Of a stretch of 64,000 bases of DNA, positions 1 to 8,821 are shown piece after piece. The translations under genes were made by a program, and so were the position numbers. Source of the stretch: 62-47 sp051954235 (GTDB taxonomy: Bacteria > Pseudomonadota > Alphaproteobacteria > Rhizobiales > Xanthobacteraceae); the NCBI GenBank assembly GCA_051954235.1, contig JBQCHY010000005.1:62001-126000 (forward strand), read 5' to 3'. Position 1 is the stretch's first letter. Each line of letters opens with the position of its first letter. The notes under the pieces are model-generated. The model did not search any database and was not told the DNA's origin. It saw only the letters and a list, made by a program, of their open reading frames with translations.

Positions 1-1
1 G

Positions 2-124
2 GTGCGGGACGCCAAGGGCGACATCGATATTCAGGGAACGATGCAGGCGATTACCACGGTGATCGAAGGCTGGATCCGCGAATATCCCGACCAGTGGCTA
101 TGGCTGCATCGGAGATGGCGATAA
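2..124 (+). CDS. Lipid A acyltransferase (LpxL/HtrB family), C-terminal fragment
   Basis: The frame is open from the window edge to a TAA at 122-124 and gives about 40 residues ending EGWIREYPDQWLWLHRRWR. The EGWIR...P.QWLW.HRRW ending is characteristic of the late acyltransferases that add a fatty acyl chain to the Kdo2-lipid A precursor at the inner membrane. The catalytic HxxxxD motif lies upstream of the window, so activity cannot be judged. Family assignment rests on the C-terminal signature alone. Confidence 0.8.
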   Translation: MRDAKGDIDIQGTMQAITTVIEGWIREYPDQWLWLHRRWR

Positions 125-151
125 GTCGCGCGCGAGCAATGTCTCAATTTT

Positions 152-239
152 GTCATGCCCGGGCTTGTCCCGGGCATCCACGTCTTAGCAATATCTCAGC
201 AATAAAGACGTGGATGGCCGGGACGAGCCCGGCCATGAC
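152..239. repeat. Palindromic intergenic repeat (GTCATG / CATGAC family)
   Basis: Two arms of about 35 bases (GTCATGCCCGGGC...CCACGTCTT and AAGACGTGG...GCCCGGCCATGAC) form a long imperfect inverted repeat around an AT-richer centre. Each arm is itself a small palindrome. A half copy of the same element lies at 19851-19886. It fills the gap between the acyltransferase end and the convergent binding-protein gene, so it may also form a hairpin at the 3' ends of both transcripts. Confidence 0.75.
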
Positions 240-276
240 GCGACAGAAGGACCTGTACCAAGCCGCCTTACGACTT

Positions 277-1380
277 TCACCGACCCGTCTTCACCCGCGT
301 CCACAGCCGGTTGATGATGCGCTGCGTCGCCGGATCGCGCGCGGTGATGATGTAGAGGCGGTTCATCGTCGCCTCGTCCGGATAGATCGTCTTGTCGTTG
401 AGAACTTTCGGATCGATCAGTTTCTGGCTGGCGAGATTGCCGTTGGCATAGGACAGGAAGCTGGAGTTCTTCGCCGCGACCTCCAGCCGCAGCAAGTAAT
501 CGATCAAGGCATAGGCTTCCGACACGTTCTTCGCGTCTGCTGGAATCGCCAGATTATCGAAGAACATCTGCGCGCCTTCCTTCGGAATCGCATAACCGAT
601 CTCGACGCCGTTGTTGGCTTCCGCCGCGCGCTTCTGCGCCTGCTTGATGTCACCGGACCAACCGACCACGAGACAGATCTCGCCGGTCGCCAGCGCGTTG
701 AGATATTCCGACGAATGAAACTTGCGCACCGAGGAACGAACTTGCCCGACCAATGCCGCCGCCTTCTCAAGATCGGCCTGCTTGGTGGAGTTCGGATCGA
801 GGCCGAGATAGTTCAGCGCCGCCGGCAGGATGTCGTCGGCCGAATCCAGCATCTGCACGCCGCAGTCCTTGAACTTGGCGAGATTGGCCGGATCGAACAC
901 CAGGCTCCACGACGTCACCTGCGCATCCGCTCCGAGAATTTTATGCAACGCCTTGACGTTGTAGCCGATGCCGGTGGTGCCCCACATGTAGTTTACCGCA
1001 TGGGCATTATCGGGATCGTAGACTGCCAGCCGCCGCGTCACTTCCGGCCACATGTTGACGAGGTTCGGCAGCTTGGATTTGTCGAGTGTCTGGAAAATCT
1101 TCGCGCCGATCTGGCGCTGTAGGAAATAGGCGCTCGGCACCACCAGATCGTAACCGGATTTCCCGGCGAGCAATCGCGTCTCGAGAGTTTCGTTGGCGTC
1201 GAACGTGTCGTAGACGACCTTGATGCCGGTTTCCTTGGTGAAGTCGTCGAGCACGCCGGGCGCGACATAGTTCGACCAATTGTAGAAGTGAACGGTCCGT
1301 GGCTCGGCCTGGGCCGCCGTTGCTCCGATCACCACGGCCGTAAGGCCAGCCAACCACCGCACCACGTTTCGTGCCGCCAA
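277..1380 (-). CDS. Periplasmic polyamine-type ABC substrate-binding protein (PotF/PotD family)
   Basis: The 367-residue product opens with a Sec signal peptide ending ATAAQA and continues HFYNWSNYV, the N-terminal hallmark of PotF/PotD-type putrescine/spermidine receptors. Family features also include SGYDLVVPSAYF near residue 85, WGTTGIGYN and VVGWSGDI. I chose a TTG start because AAGGAGG lies five bases upstream. The stop of the aminotransferase gene precedes it by about ten bases, so it is probably co-transcribed with it. No permease or ATPase gene is next to it, so it is an orphan receptor here. Substrate is inferred from family only. Confidence 0.87.
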   Translation of the reverse strand: MAARNVVRWLAGLTAVVIGATAAQAEPRTVHFYNWSNYVAPGVLDDFTKETGIKVVYDTFDANETLETRLLAGKSGYDLVVPSAYFLQRQIGAKIFQTLDKSKLPNLVNMWPEVTRRLAVYDPDNAHAVNYMWGTTGIGYNVKALHKILGADAQVTSWSLVFDPANLAKFKDCGVQMLDSADDILPAALNYLGLDPNSTKQADLEKAAALVGQVRSSVRKFHSSEYLNALATGEICLVVGWSGDIKQAQKRAAEANNGVEIGYAIPKEGAQMFFDNLAIPADAKNVSEAYALIDYLLRLEVAAKNSSFLSYANGNLASQKLIDPKVLNDKTIYPDEATMNRLYIITARDPATQRIINRLWTRVKTGR

Positions 1381-1390
1381 TCACACCTCC

Positions 1391-2545
1391 TTATCGATGA
1401 ATCGCATCCGCCAATCGTTCGAGCGCGGCATCCAGCGTGGCGTCGTTCTTCGAGAAACAGAAACGCACCACAGATGTCACCGCGTTGACTTCATAAAAGG
1501 CCGACACCGGGATCGCCGCAACCTTGTGTTCGGTCACAATCCGGCGACAGAACGCCTCATCCGTTTCATTCAAACCCAGCACAGAGAGATCGACGGTGAG
1601 GAAATACGTGCCCTGCGACGGCAGCACCGGGAACCCGAGGCTGGTCAGGCCGGCAGTGAGACGATCGCGGCTGCGCGCGAGTTCGGCGCGCATGTCATGA
1701 AAGTACGCATCCGGCTTACTAAGGCCGTAAGCCACCGCGACTTGAAGGTTCGGCGCCGTGGTGAATGTCAGAAACTGATGCACCTTGGCCGCGACGCGCA
1801 GCAGCGGCGGCGCGGCGCAGACGAAGCCGATCTTCCATCCGGTAAGGCCGAAGATTTTGCCCGCCGAGCCGATCTTCAGCGTGCGCTCGCGCATCCCCGG
1901 GATCGCGATCAGCGGAATGTGCTCGCGGCCATCGAAGACGACGTGCTCCCACACCTCATCGCAAATCGCAATGGTGTCGAACTCCTGACAGAAACGCGCC
2001 AGCAATTCGAGGTCCTCGCGCGGATACACCACCGCCGCCGGATTGAGCGGATTGTTGAACACCACGGCCTTGGTCTTGTGATTGAAGACCTCGCGCAGCA
2101 TCTCCTCGTTGAGCCGCCAGCCCGGCGGCTGCAAGCGGACCAGTCGCGGAATGCCGCCCGCCTGCCGGATGATCGGCAAATAAGAATCGTACATCGGCTG
2201 AAACAGCACGACCTCGTCACCCGGTTCGATCACGGCCAGCAGCGAACTGGTCAGCGCCTCGGTGCCGCCCGAGGTCACCATCACCTCGGTCATCGGATCG
2301 AGATCGAGGCCATGCCAGTGCGCATAATGCGTGGCGATGGCCTGCCGCAATTCCGGGATGCCCATCATCGACGGGTATTGATTGTAGCCGCCCACCACCG
2401 CGTCGGCGGCGGCGCGGCGGATATCCTCCGGCCCCGGCGCGTCCGGAAATCCCTGACCGAGATTGATGGCGTTGTTGTCGCGGGCAAGTTGCGACATGGC
2501 TTCGAAGACGGTGACCGGCAGCCCGGCGAAAACCTGGTTCATCAC
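1391..2545 (-). CDS. PLP-dependent class I/II aminotransferase
   Basis: The 384-residue fold type I aminotransferase resembles methionine / kynurenine transaminases (YbdL-like). It shows the N-terminal NAINLGQGFPD segment, NNPLNPAAVVYP (cofactor and substrate contact), AICDEVWEHVVF (Asp holding the pyridine nitrogen) and the Schiff-base lysine in SAGKIFGLTGWKIGF. It transfers an amino group between an amino acid and a 2-oxo acid in the cytoplasm. The start is GTG at 2545 or the adjacent ATG at 2542, just after the rhodanese stop. The exact substrate cannot be read from the sequence. Confidence 0.88.
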   Translation of the reverse strand: MMNQVFAGLPVTVFEAMSQLARDNNAINLGQGFPDAPGPEDIRRAAADAVVGGYNQYPSMMGIPELRQAIATHYAHWHGLDLDPMTEVMVTSGGTEALTSSLLAVIEPGDEVVLFQPMYDSYLPIIRQAGGIPRLVRLQPPGWRLNEEMLREVFNHKTKAVVFNNPLNPAAVVYPREDLELLARFCQEFDTIAICDEVWEHVVFDGREHIPLIAIPGMRERTLKIGSAGKIFGLTGWKIGFVCAAPPLLRVAAKVHQFLTFTTAPNLQVAVAYGLSKPDAYFHDMRAELARSRDRLTAGLTSLGFPVLPSQGTYFLTVDLSVLGLNETDEAFCRRIVTEHKVAAIPVSAFYEVNAVTSVVRFCFSKNDATLDAALERLADAIHR

Positions 2546-2549
2546 GATC

Positions 2550-2885
2550 TCAGCCGCCGGTCCGGATCGGCAGCCCGGCCGCCTTCCAGGCGATTATCCC
2601 GCCCGCAAGATGCTTGTCGTAGGGAAAGCCGGCGGCCTGGATCGCGTGCGATATCTTGGCAGAACGGTTGCCGGAGCGGCAGGCGAACACCAGTTCCCGG
2701 CCCTGCAAGTCGGGAATGTCCGACGGGTCGAAGGTCGACAGCGGCAACACGACGGCGTCCGGATAGGCTTCGACCGCAACCTCGTTCGGCTCGCGGACGT
2801 CGACCAGAAGATAACGCCCCTCCTCGACCCCTTTTGCCACCTCAACCGGCGTCAAATCCTGCACCGTGATATTCCGACCGGACAC
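2550..2885 (-). CDS. Rhodanese-like domain protein (single domain)
   Basis: A 111-residue single rhodanese domain: LLVDVREPNEV near the N terminus, then the active-site loop FACRSGNRS with the catalytic cysteine, and a C-terminal LAGGIIAWKAAGLP. Such proteins carry sulfane sulfur as a cysteine persulfide. The frame is open farther upstream, but I place the start at GTG 2885 (or TTG 2888) because GAGGAG lies just before it and the family begins here. It is the first gene of a minus-strand group with the aminotransferase and the binding protein. The physiological sulfur donor and acceptor are unknown. Confidence 0.85.
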   Translation of the reverse strand: MSGRNITVQDLTPVEVAKGVEEGRYLLVDVREPNEVAVEAYPDAVVLPLSTFDPSDIPDLQGRELVFACRSGNRSAKISHAIQAAGFPYDKHLAGGIIAWKAAGLPIRTGG

Positions 2886-3006
2886 CAAACTCTCCTCACC
2901 GCTTTGCCGCCGAACCTTCGCCGGCGGGCCAAACTCGCGCCTCGCGCGTCGAAAATCAAGCGTCCGCGCGTTGTCCGGCGAGCCGAAAACCACCGCCCGT
3001 CGGAGA

Positions 3007-4908
3007 TCAGATCGTCACTTGCGTGCCGACTTCGACGACGCGGCCGGTGGGGATCTGGAAGTAGTCGGTGGCGTCGTTCGCCGAGCGGCTAAGCATAATG
3101 AACAGACGATCCTGCCAGCGCGGCATTTCGGACTTCGCCGCGGTCTTGAGCGAGCGTCGCGACACGAAGAACGAGGTCGACATGATATCGAACTGCCACC
3201 CGAGCTTGCGGGCGATGCCGAGCGCACGCGGAACGTTCGGCGATTCCATGAAGCCGAAACGCAGCCTCACCGTCGCGAACTTCTCGCTGATGCTCTCCAT
3301 GTGAACGCGCTCCAGCGGATCGACCCGCGGCGTCTGCGCCGTCTCGATGGTGAGGATGACGTTATGCTCGTGCAGCACCTTGTTGTGCTTGAGATTATGC
3401 AGAAGCGCGGTCGGCACGAAATTGGGATCGCTGGTGAGGAAGACTGCCGTGCCCTTCACCACATGAGGTGGACGCTTCTCGAGGCTCTTGATTAAATCCA
3501 GCAACGGCACTTCGGTGCGGCGGGTCTTCTCAATCAGCAGTGCCGCGCCGCGCCGCCAGGTCCAGATCACCACCACCATCAGGATACCGAACAGCATCGG
3601 CACCCAGGCGCCTTCGAACAGTTTCAGCAGATTGGCGCTGAAGAACGCGACGTCCACCACCACAAGCGGAAACACCAGCGCCGCCGCAGTAGCCGCACGC
3701 CAATTCCACAATTTCCAAACGACGACAAAACCCATGATGCCGTCAGCGACCATCGTGGTGGAGACGGCGATACCGTAGGCCGAGGCAAGCCCGCTCGATG
3801 TGCGGAACAGCCCGACCAGCAGCAGCACCCCAACCAGCAGCAGCAGGTTGACGCGCGGCAGATAAATCTGGCCCGCGTGGGTTTCGGAGGTATAGCGCAC
3901 CTCGAAACGCGGCAGGAGGCCAAGTTGCACAGCTTGGCTGATCAGCGAATAAGCGCCCGTGATCACCGCCTGACTGGCGATCACCGTCGCGGCGGTCGCA
4001 AGCAACACCAGCGGCAACAGCAACGGCGCCGGCGCCAGCCGGAAGAAGGGATTTTCCAGCGCCTCCGGATGCGCCAGGATCAGCGCCCCCTGCCCGAAAT
4101 AATTCAGCAGCAAGGCCGGCAGTACCAAGTAGAACCACGCAGATTGAATCGGTTGCCGGCCGAAATGGCCGAGATCGGCATAGAGCGCCTCGCCGCCCGT
4201 CACCGACAGAAAAACGAGGCCCATGATGACAAGGCCGATCATGCCATGATTGAGCAGGAAGTGAATCGCGTACCACGGATTGACCGCGAGCAGCACCGTC
4301 GGGTCTTCATGGATGTGCAACAGGCCGAATACGGCAATGGTCACGAACCACAAGCACATCACCGGGCCGAACGCTGTTGCCACGCGCGCCGTGCCGCGGC
4401 TCTGCACCGAGAACAGCAGGACAAGGATCACCAGCGTCAGCGGGACTACATAATTGTCGAGCGCGGGGGTCGCGAGTTTCAGACCTTCGACAGCGGAGAG
4501 CACCGAGATCGCCGGCGTGATCATCGAGTCGCCGATGAACATCGACGCGCCGACCACGCCCAATGCGAGCAGGAACCAGCTTCGCCGCCCGAGCGCGCGT
4601 TGCCCGAGAGCCATCAGCGACAACGTTCCGCCCTCGCCGTTGTTGTCGGCCCGCAGCAGCAGCAGCACGTATTTTGCAGTGACGACGATAAATAGCGACC
4701 ACAAGATCAGCGACAGCACACCCAGCACGATGGCCGGCGTCACCACGCCCTTCTGCGCCGCGTGGCTGACCGCCTCGCGGAATGCATACAGCGGCGAGGT
4801 ACCGATATCGCCGAAAACGACCCCGATGCTTCCAAGTGTCAGGGCCCAGAAACCGGCCGAAACCGGGGGCTCGGCAGCGGCCTCGGGCGATGTTTCGCTC
4901 GCAGTCAT
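3007..4908 (-). CDS. kup: Low-affinity potassium transport system protein Kup
   Basis: The 633-residue protein has the family's N-terminal signature GSIGVVFGDIGTSPLYAFREAV, followed by about twelve membrane segments and a soluble C-terminal domain. It is an inner-membrane H+/K+ symporter of the KUP/HAK/KT family. Internal landmarks include NGEGGTLSLMALG and GGEALYADLGHFG. Length matches the family norm (about 620-640). It starts at ATG 4908 with only a weak ribosome site and lies alone between the rhodanese group and motB. Confidence 0.95.
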   Translation of the reverse strand: MTASETSPEAAAEPPVSAGFWALTLGSIGVVFGDIGTSPLYAFREAVSHAAQKGVVTPAIVLGVLSLILWSLFIVVTAKYVLLLLRADNNGEGGTLSLMALGQRALGRRSWFLLALGVVGASMFIGDSMITPAISVLSAVEGLKLATPALDNYVVPLTLVILVLLFSVQSRGTARVATAFGPVMCLWFVTIAVFGLLHIHEDPTVLLAVNPWYAIHFLLNHGMIGLVIMGLVFLSVTGGEALYADLGHFGRQPIQSAWFYLVLPALLLNYFGQGALILAHPEALENPFFRLAPAPLLLPLVLLATAATVIASQAVITGAYSLISQAVQLGLLPRFEVRYTSETHAGQIYLPRVNLLLLVGVLLLVGLFRTSSGLASAYGIAVSTTMVADGIMGFVVVWKLWNWRAATAAALVFPLVVVDVAFFSANLLKLFEGAWVPMLFGILMVVVIWTWRRGAALLIEKTRRTEVPLLDLIKSLEKRPPHVVKGTAVFLTSDPNFVPTALLHNLKHNKVLHEHNVILTIETAQTPRVDPLERVHMESISEKFATVRLRFGFMESPNVPRALGIARKLGWQFDIMSTSFFVSRRSLKTAAKSEMPRWQDRLFIMLSRSANDATDYFQIPTGRVVEVGTQVTI

Positions 4909-5150
4909 GACAAAGGAAAACGCTCTATCAGGTTGGGGTCCGGGCTAATGAAGCACGCGGTGAACGGCGTCAAGTCACCGGCGGTCCGATGCTCGGTTTC
5001 GACCGCGGTGGGAGCCTATCCCAAAGGCGCGCGCTAAAAAAGGAGTTGACACTTCCGGAAGTCCCGTCGGGCCGCGAAGCGAAATGCCCAATTGAACCCT
5101 GGGGTCCGATCCAACTACGTTGAATCAGACCCGTCGTTGATCTTTTGTTT

Positions 5151-5199
5151 GAGCACGCCCCCTTCCGAAAACCGGTTCCCGGTTTTCGAGGTCATGCTC
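5151..5199. repeat. Palindromic repeat abutting the motB stop codon
   Basis: GAGCACGCCCCCTTCCGAAAACCGG and its imperfect reverse complement CCGGTTTTCGAGGTCATGCTC flank a three-base centre. From established knowledge, palindromes beginning GAGCATGA and centred on AAACCGGTTT are frequent between genes in Bradyrhizobium relatives. Here it sits directly downstream of the motB stop, where it could form a 3' hairpin. The rest of the 290-base gap to kup shows no gene that I can support. Confidence 0.6.
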
Positions 5200-6029
5200 T
5201 AAGGTTTCAGGTTGGGCGGCAGCGGCGGATCCTCGCGCATCAGCGTGATCGTCACACGGCGATTGGCGGCCAGCGACGGATCGTCGGGAAACAGCGGCTG
5301 GCTATCGGCCTTGCCGGACACCGCGAAAATATGGCTCGCCGGCAATCCCTCGCGTTCCAGAATTTGCCGCACGGCATTAGCGCGATCCGCCGACAGATCG
5401 AACGCGTCATAATCGCCGCGCGTCGGCACATAGCCCGATGCAGTGTGGCCGACGATCGAGACACGCAACGGCGTCCCCTTCAGCGGCGCCGCGAGTCGCT
5501 GCAACAACAACCGCGTCCGTTCGTATGGCACCTTCGAATTTTCTGCGAACATCGAACGGCCGTTCTGATCGACGATCTCGAGATTGAGCCCCTGCTTGGT
5601 CTCCTCGAACATCACATGCTTGGAGATTTCCGCCAGTTCCGGCATGTCCTGCAACGCTTGGCGTAACGACGCTGAAGCCAACGCGAATTCGCGATCGGTC
5701 TTGAGGCGCGCGCCTTGCGTCTTGCTGCGCTCCTGCTGATCCGGCGTCGGCGTGTTGGAGGCTTCGTCCGGCGGGATATGATCGACGTTCTTCAGCTTCG
5801 GGCGCGTCGGCAGGCCGTCGGCTTCGATCATGCCCGAGAAGCGCGATTCCGTCTGCACGCCGAATGCATCGCGCATCGAGCCGGCGACGATCTTGAGCTT
5901 CTGCTGGTCCTGATTGGAGAACGCGACGAGCATCACGAAGAAGCTCATCATCAGGCCCATCAGGTCGGCAAAGGTGACGAACCAGCCGTGACCTCCGCCA
6001 TGCGCATCACCGCGTTTCTTCTTGGCCAT
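5199..6029 (-). CDS. motB: Flagellar motor stator protein MotB
   Basis: The 276-residue protein has one N-terminal membrane segment carrying the plug-type sequence FVTFADLMGLMMSFFVMLVAF; Asp22 is the expected proton-binding residue. A linker follows, then a C-terminal OmpA-like peptidoglycan-binding domain (VSIVGHTASGY ... LSADRANAVRQIL ... NRRVTITLM). It forms the MotA4B2-type stator that couples ion flow to flagellar rotation. It is 27 bases downstream of motA and clearly co-transcribed with it. No other flagellar gene is in the window, so the stator pair stands apart from any flagellar cluster. Confidence 0.92.
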   Translation of the reverse strand: MAKKKRGDAHGGGHGWFVTFADLMGLMMSFFVMLVAFSNQDQQKLKIVAGSMRDAFGVQTESRFSGMIEADGLPTRPKLKNVDHIPPDEASNTPTPDQQERSKTQGARLKTDREFALASASLRQALQDMPELAEISKHVMFEETKQGLNLEIVDQNGRSMFAENSKVPYERTRLLLQRLAAPLKGTPLRVSIVGHTASGYVPTRGDYDAFDLSADRANAVRQILEREGLPASHIFAVSGKADSQPLFPDDPSLAANRRVTITLMREDPPLPPNLKP

Positions 6030-6056
6030 GACGTTCGCTCAGCTTCCGGGTTTGCG

Positions 6057-6830
6057 TCAGGCCGGCACAGTCTCGCCATCTTCATGGCGATGTTTTTCCG
6101 GCAGATAGGCGAGCAGCATTTCGCGCACCAGGGTCGGGCTCTTGGAATCGCGGATCATCAGGATGCCGTCGATAATCAAGGTACGGTTGGTTTCCTCGTC
6201 GAGCAGCTTGCCGTGCAGCTTATCGGCAATCGGCAGACAGAACAGGTTGGCGACCAGCGCGCCGTACAGCGTCGCGAGCAGCGCCGTCGCCATGAAGGGG
6301 CCGAGCTTCGAGGGATCGGTCATGTTGGCGAACATCTGCACCATGCCGATCAGCGTGCCGATCATGCCGAAGGCCGGCGCGCAGTCGCCGATGGCGCGAT
6401 AGATCTTGCCGCCTTCGTCGAGATGCATCAGGAAGTTGTCGCGGTCGCGCTCGAGATTATCGCGGATGAACTCGAGATCGTAACCGTCTGCAACGTAACG
6501 AATTCCCTTCGCGAGGAACGGATCGGCGGCCTCCACCTTTTCAAGCCCTACCGGACCCTGCTTACGCGCAACTTCGGCAATGCTCGCCAGTTCGTCGACG
6601 AGGTCCCGCGCCGACAGCCGGCTCATGGTGAAGGCGAATTTGGCGCCGAGCGGCAGGCCGTGAAGAATGGCGCTGAGCGGGAAGCGGATCAGAGTCGCAG
6701 CGATCGAGCCGCCGAAGATAATGATCATCGCATGTTCGCTGATGAACATGTGCAGGTCGCCGCCCATGAAGATCATCAGCGTGATGACGATGGTGCCGAA
6801 AATCAGGCCAACGCCAGTGGTGATATCCAT
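6057..6830 (-). CDS. motA: Flagellar motor stator protein MotA
   Basis: A 257-residue, four-helix stator subunit starting MDITTGVGLIFGTIVITLM. The conserved proline-containing segment CAPAFGMIGTLIGMVQMF in helix 3 and LLATLYGALVANLF in helix 4 are the ion-path helices. The start at ATG 6830 is chosen because GGAG lies six bases upstream; the frame is open for 52 more codons but those residues are not family-like. A cytoplasmic loop between helices 2 and 3 would contact FliG. A CtrA-like TTAA-N7-CTAAC site lies about 200 bases upstream. Confidence 0.93.
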   Translation of the reverse strand: MDITTGVGLIFGTIVITLMIFMGGDLHMFISEHAMIIIFGGSIAATLIRFPLSAILHGLPLGAKFAFTMSRLSARDLVDELASIAEVARKQGPVGLEKVEAADPFLAKGIRYVADGYDLEFIRDNLERDRDNFLMHLDEGGKIYRAIGDCAPAFGMIGTLIGMVQMFANMTDPSKLGPFMATALLATLYGALVANLFCLPIADKLHGKLLDEETNRTLIIDGILMIRDSKSPTLVREMLLAYLPEKHRHEDGETVPA

Positions 6831-7031
6831 GGAGAACTCCGACGCACGCAACACACCGCCCTTGCGGCGGTGCGACTCCTTCTGAGCCGATGGAGACCCT
6901 ACCGGGCGCGCGATTAAAGACGCGTAAAGGTTAAGCGCATTTGGAACCGGCCAAAGCGACGCTGTTGTGCCGACCTCTCGTCGCAACCAGCGCGACAGCG
7001 AAAAACGCTAACCAAACAAGCGCGTGCGCCG

Positions 7032-7047
7032 TTAACGCGGCGCTAAC
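7032..7047. promoter_or_regulatory. CtrA-like motif upstream of motA
   Basis: TTAACGCGGCGCTAAC matches the alphaproteobacterial CtrA consensus TTAA-N7-TTAAC except for one base. It lies in the 248-base gap between the RraA-like stop and motA. Motility genes are often CtrA targets in this class. The position, about 200 bases from the start codon, is far for direct control, so this is a weak candidate. Confidence 0.25.
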
Positions 7048-7078
7048 CACGTCACGGCCGTGCTGCGTGCTGTATCGT

Positions 7079-7798
7079 CTAATGGATTTCGGAAGAGCGC
7101 TTCAGCGCGTCGCGCAGTTTGTCGAGCGTAAAGCTATCGCTTCGCGCGATCGCGAGAATCGGCTCCTCGCGCCGGCCGCATAGTTCAGCCGCCTCCGGCA
7201 GCCTTTCCGCGACTTCGTGCGGAATCACCACGGCACCATGTCGGTCGGCGTGGATCAGATCGTCGGAGCGCACCGTCATGCCAGCAACCCGCACCTCGCC
7301 GGCGAATCGAGTGACATGGACATGCGCATGGGACGGGCCGATGGAGCCGGCCAGCGCCTGAAAGCCCGGCGCCCATTGCGGAATGTCGCGGATCGAGCCG
7401 TCGGTGACGACGCCAAGGCAACCCAGCGCCTTGTGCACGGCGCTGTTGACCTCGCCCCAGAACGCGCCGAACCCGGCCTCGGTACCGTCGAGGTCCTGAA
7501 TGACGCTCATGCGCGGACCGGCGCCCTGCCCGACATATTCGTAATATGCAAGCCGCTGCGCTTGCTGCTCCGCCGACGACAGACTCGATGGCCCGGTGGC
7601 TCGGATGGTCGCGGTGCGTGCGTAGCCGACGACCGGCGGCAAATCCGGAAACGGGCAGACCAGCGGCCGCGTGGTGAAGCCGTTCAGGCGCCGCCCCGGC
7701 GCCACCACTTCCATCGCATTACAAATGGTCGGGGTATCGTATTTCGCCAGTGCCGCGAGAAGGTCTGCGCTCAACGGTTGATGTGCGTGATCGGTCAC
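7079..7798 (-). CDS. RraA-like protein / HMG (CHA) aldolase family
   Basis: The 239-residue protein has the two metal and substrate motifs of the RraA/HMG-aldolase fold: GCLGVVTDGSIRDIP and DDLIHADRHGAVVIP. Members include 4-hydroxy-4-methyl-2-oxoglutarate aldolases, which cleave to pyruvate units with a divalent metal, and RraA, which inhibits RNase E. The TDGxxRD motif with the Dx4DxxG motif favours an aldolase-competent member, but related proteins have diverse roles. It is 50 bases upstream of the pssA stop in a minus-strand run and has no obvious pathway partner nearby. Confidence 0.8.
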   Translation of the reverse strand: MTDHAHQPLSADLLAALAKYDTPTICNAMEVVAPGRRLNGFTTRPLVCPFPDLPPVVGYARTATIRATGPSSLSSAEQQAQRLAYYEYVGQGAGPRMSVIQDLDGTEAGFGAFWGEVNSAVHKALGCLGVVTDGSIRDIPQWAPGFQALAGSIGPSHAHVHVTRFAGEVRVAGMTVRSDDLIHADRHGAVVIPHEVAERLPEAAELCGRREEPILAIARSDSFTLDKLRDALKRSSEIH

Positions 7799-7848
7799 GT
7801 CTTCTTCTCCGTCTTGTTGTGGCGGCGAAATTGCCCCGTCTTAATGTC

Positions 7849-8733
7849 TCAATTCAAATGCGTCGGCCGGTTGTCCTGGTCCGAATGGATATCTCCCGAA
7901 GGAAACCGCTCGACGGGCGACGCGGCTTTGGCTTCGCCCTCCGTTTCGGTGCGACTGACAAAATCACGCTGCTGATCGCGATACGATTTCCAGCCGAGTG
8001 GCAGGCTGCACAGATAGACCACCGACCCGACCGTCAGCATTTGCCACGGATAGGCAATCAGCAGCGCCACGAACAACACCGCCGACACGAACGCCGGCAG
8101 CACCATTTCCGGCGGAACGCGCCAGCGCATCGACTTGCCGGAAAACACCGGCAACCGCGACACCATCAGGAACGCGATCAGCACCGTATAGAACGCGGAC
8201 AGCGTCGCCGGCGGCATCGGCACGCCGAGGAAGCCGAGATAGACCGGCAGCAGCACCGTCAGCGCGCCGGCGGGCGCCGGCACGCCGGTGAAGAAATTAC
8301 CGGCGAACGGATACTTGCTCGGCTCGTCGATCGCGGCGTTGAAGCGCGCCAGCCGCAGGCTACCGCTGATGGCAAACACCATCGCAGCGATCCAGCCGAC
8401 GTTATTCAGATCGTGCAACTGCCAAAAATAGAGGATCAGGCCGGGCGCGACGCCGAAATTGACGAAATCGGCAAGGCTGTCGAGCTCCGCGCCAAACCGC
8501 GACTGGCCCTTGATCAGGCGCGCGACCCGGCCGTCCACGCCGTCGAGCACTGCGGCGAACACGATGGCGCCGACGGCCAGTTCCATCCGCCCCTCGGTCG
8601 CCAGCCGAATGGCCGTCAGGCCGGCGCAGATCGCCAGCAGCGTGATGACGTTCGGCACCAGCATCCGCACCGGAATCGGCCGGAACCGCCGGCGACGCAG
8701 CTCGGGATATTCGGGATCGTCTGATGTGCGCAT
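7849..8733 (-). CDS. pssA: CDP-diacylglycerol-serine O-phosphatidyltransferase
   Basis: A membrane-embedded CDP-alcohol phosphatidyltransferase of about 294 residues with the catalytic signature DGVDGRVARL...SRFGAELDSLAD (DGx2ARx8Gx3Dx3D). It makes phosphatidylserine from CDP-diacylglycerol and serine. The psd gene immediately upstream encodes the next enzyme, so the pair forms the phosphatidylethanolamine branch. I chose ATG 8733 (MRTSDDPEYP); ATG 8769 is an alternative with GAGAGG only three bases away. The Arg-rich N terminus RRRRFRPIPVRMLVPN and about eight membrane segments agree with the alphaproteobacterial type. Confidence 0.93.
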   Translation of the reverse strand: MRTSDDPEYPELRRRRFRPIPVRMLVPNVITLLAICAGLTAIRLATEGRMELAVGAIVFAAVLDGVDGRVARLIKGQSRFGAELDSLADFVNFGVAPGLILYFWQLHDLNNVGWIAAMVFAISGSLRLARFNAAIDEPSKYPFAGNFFTGVPAPAGALTVLLPVYLGFLGVPMPPATLSAFYTVLIAFLMVSRLPVFSGKSMRWRVPPEMVLPAFVSAVLFVALLIAYPWQMLTVGSVVYLCSLPLGWKSYRDQQRDFVSRTETEGEAKAASPVERFPSGDIHSDQDNRPTHLN

Positions 8734-8821
8734 GGCCCCAATATAGCAACCGCGCGCGGGTTCCGCCATGTGCCTCTCGCCTGGCGCATGATGCTTTCGG
8801 CCAATTGAGCGGCGGAGGCGA

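Noticed and set aside
94..1122. Long plus-strand open frame (342 codons) over the binding-protein gene
   Set aside because: It lies antisense to a well-supported gene; high GC makes long open frames common on the opposite strand, and the translation is Arg/His-rich with no family pattern. The same applies to the many long antisense frames elsewhere, such as 1397-2869, 10210-11343 and 43617-45224.
6831..6986. Longer MotA starting at 6986
   Set aside because: The added 52 residues are not family-like and ATG 6830 has a well-placed ribosome site.
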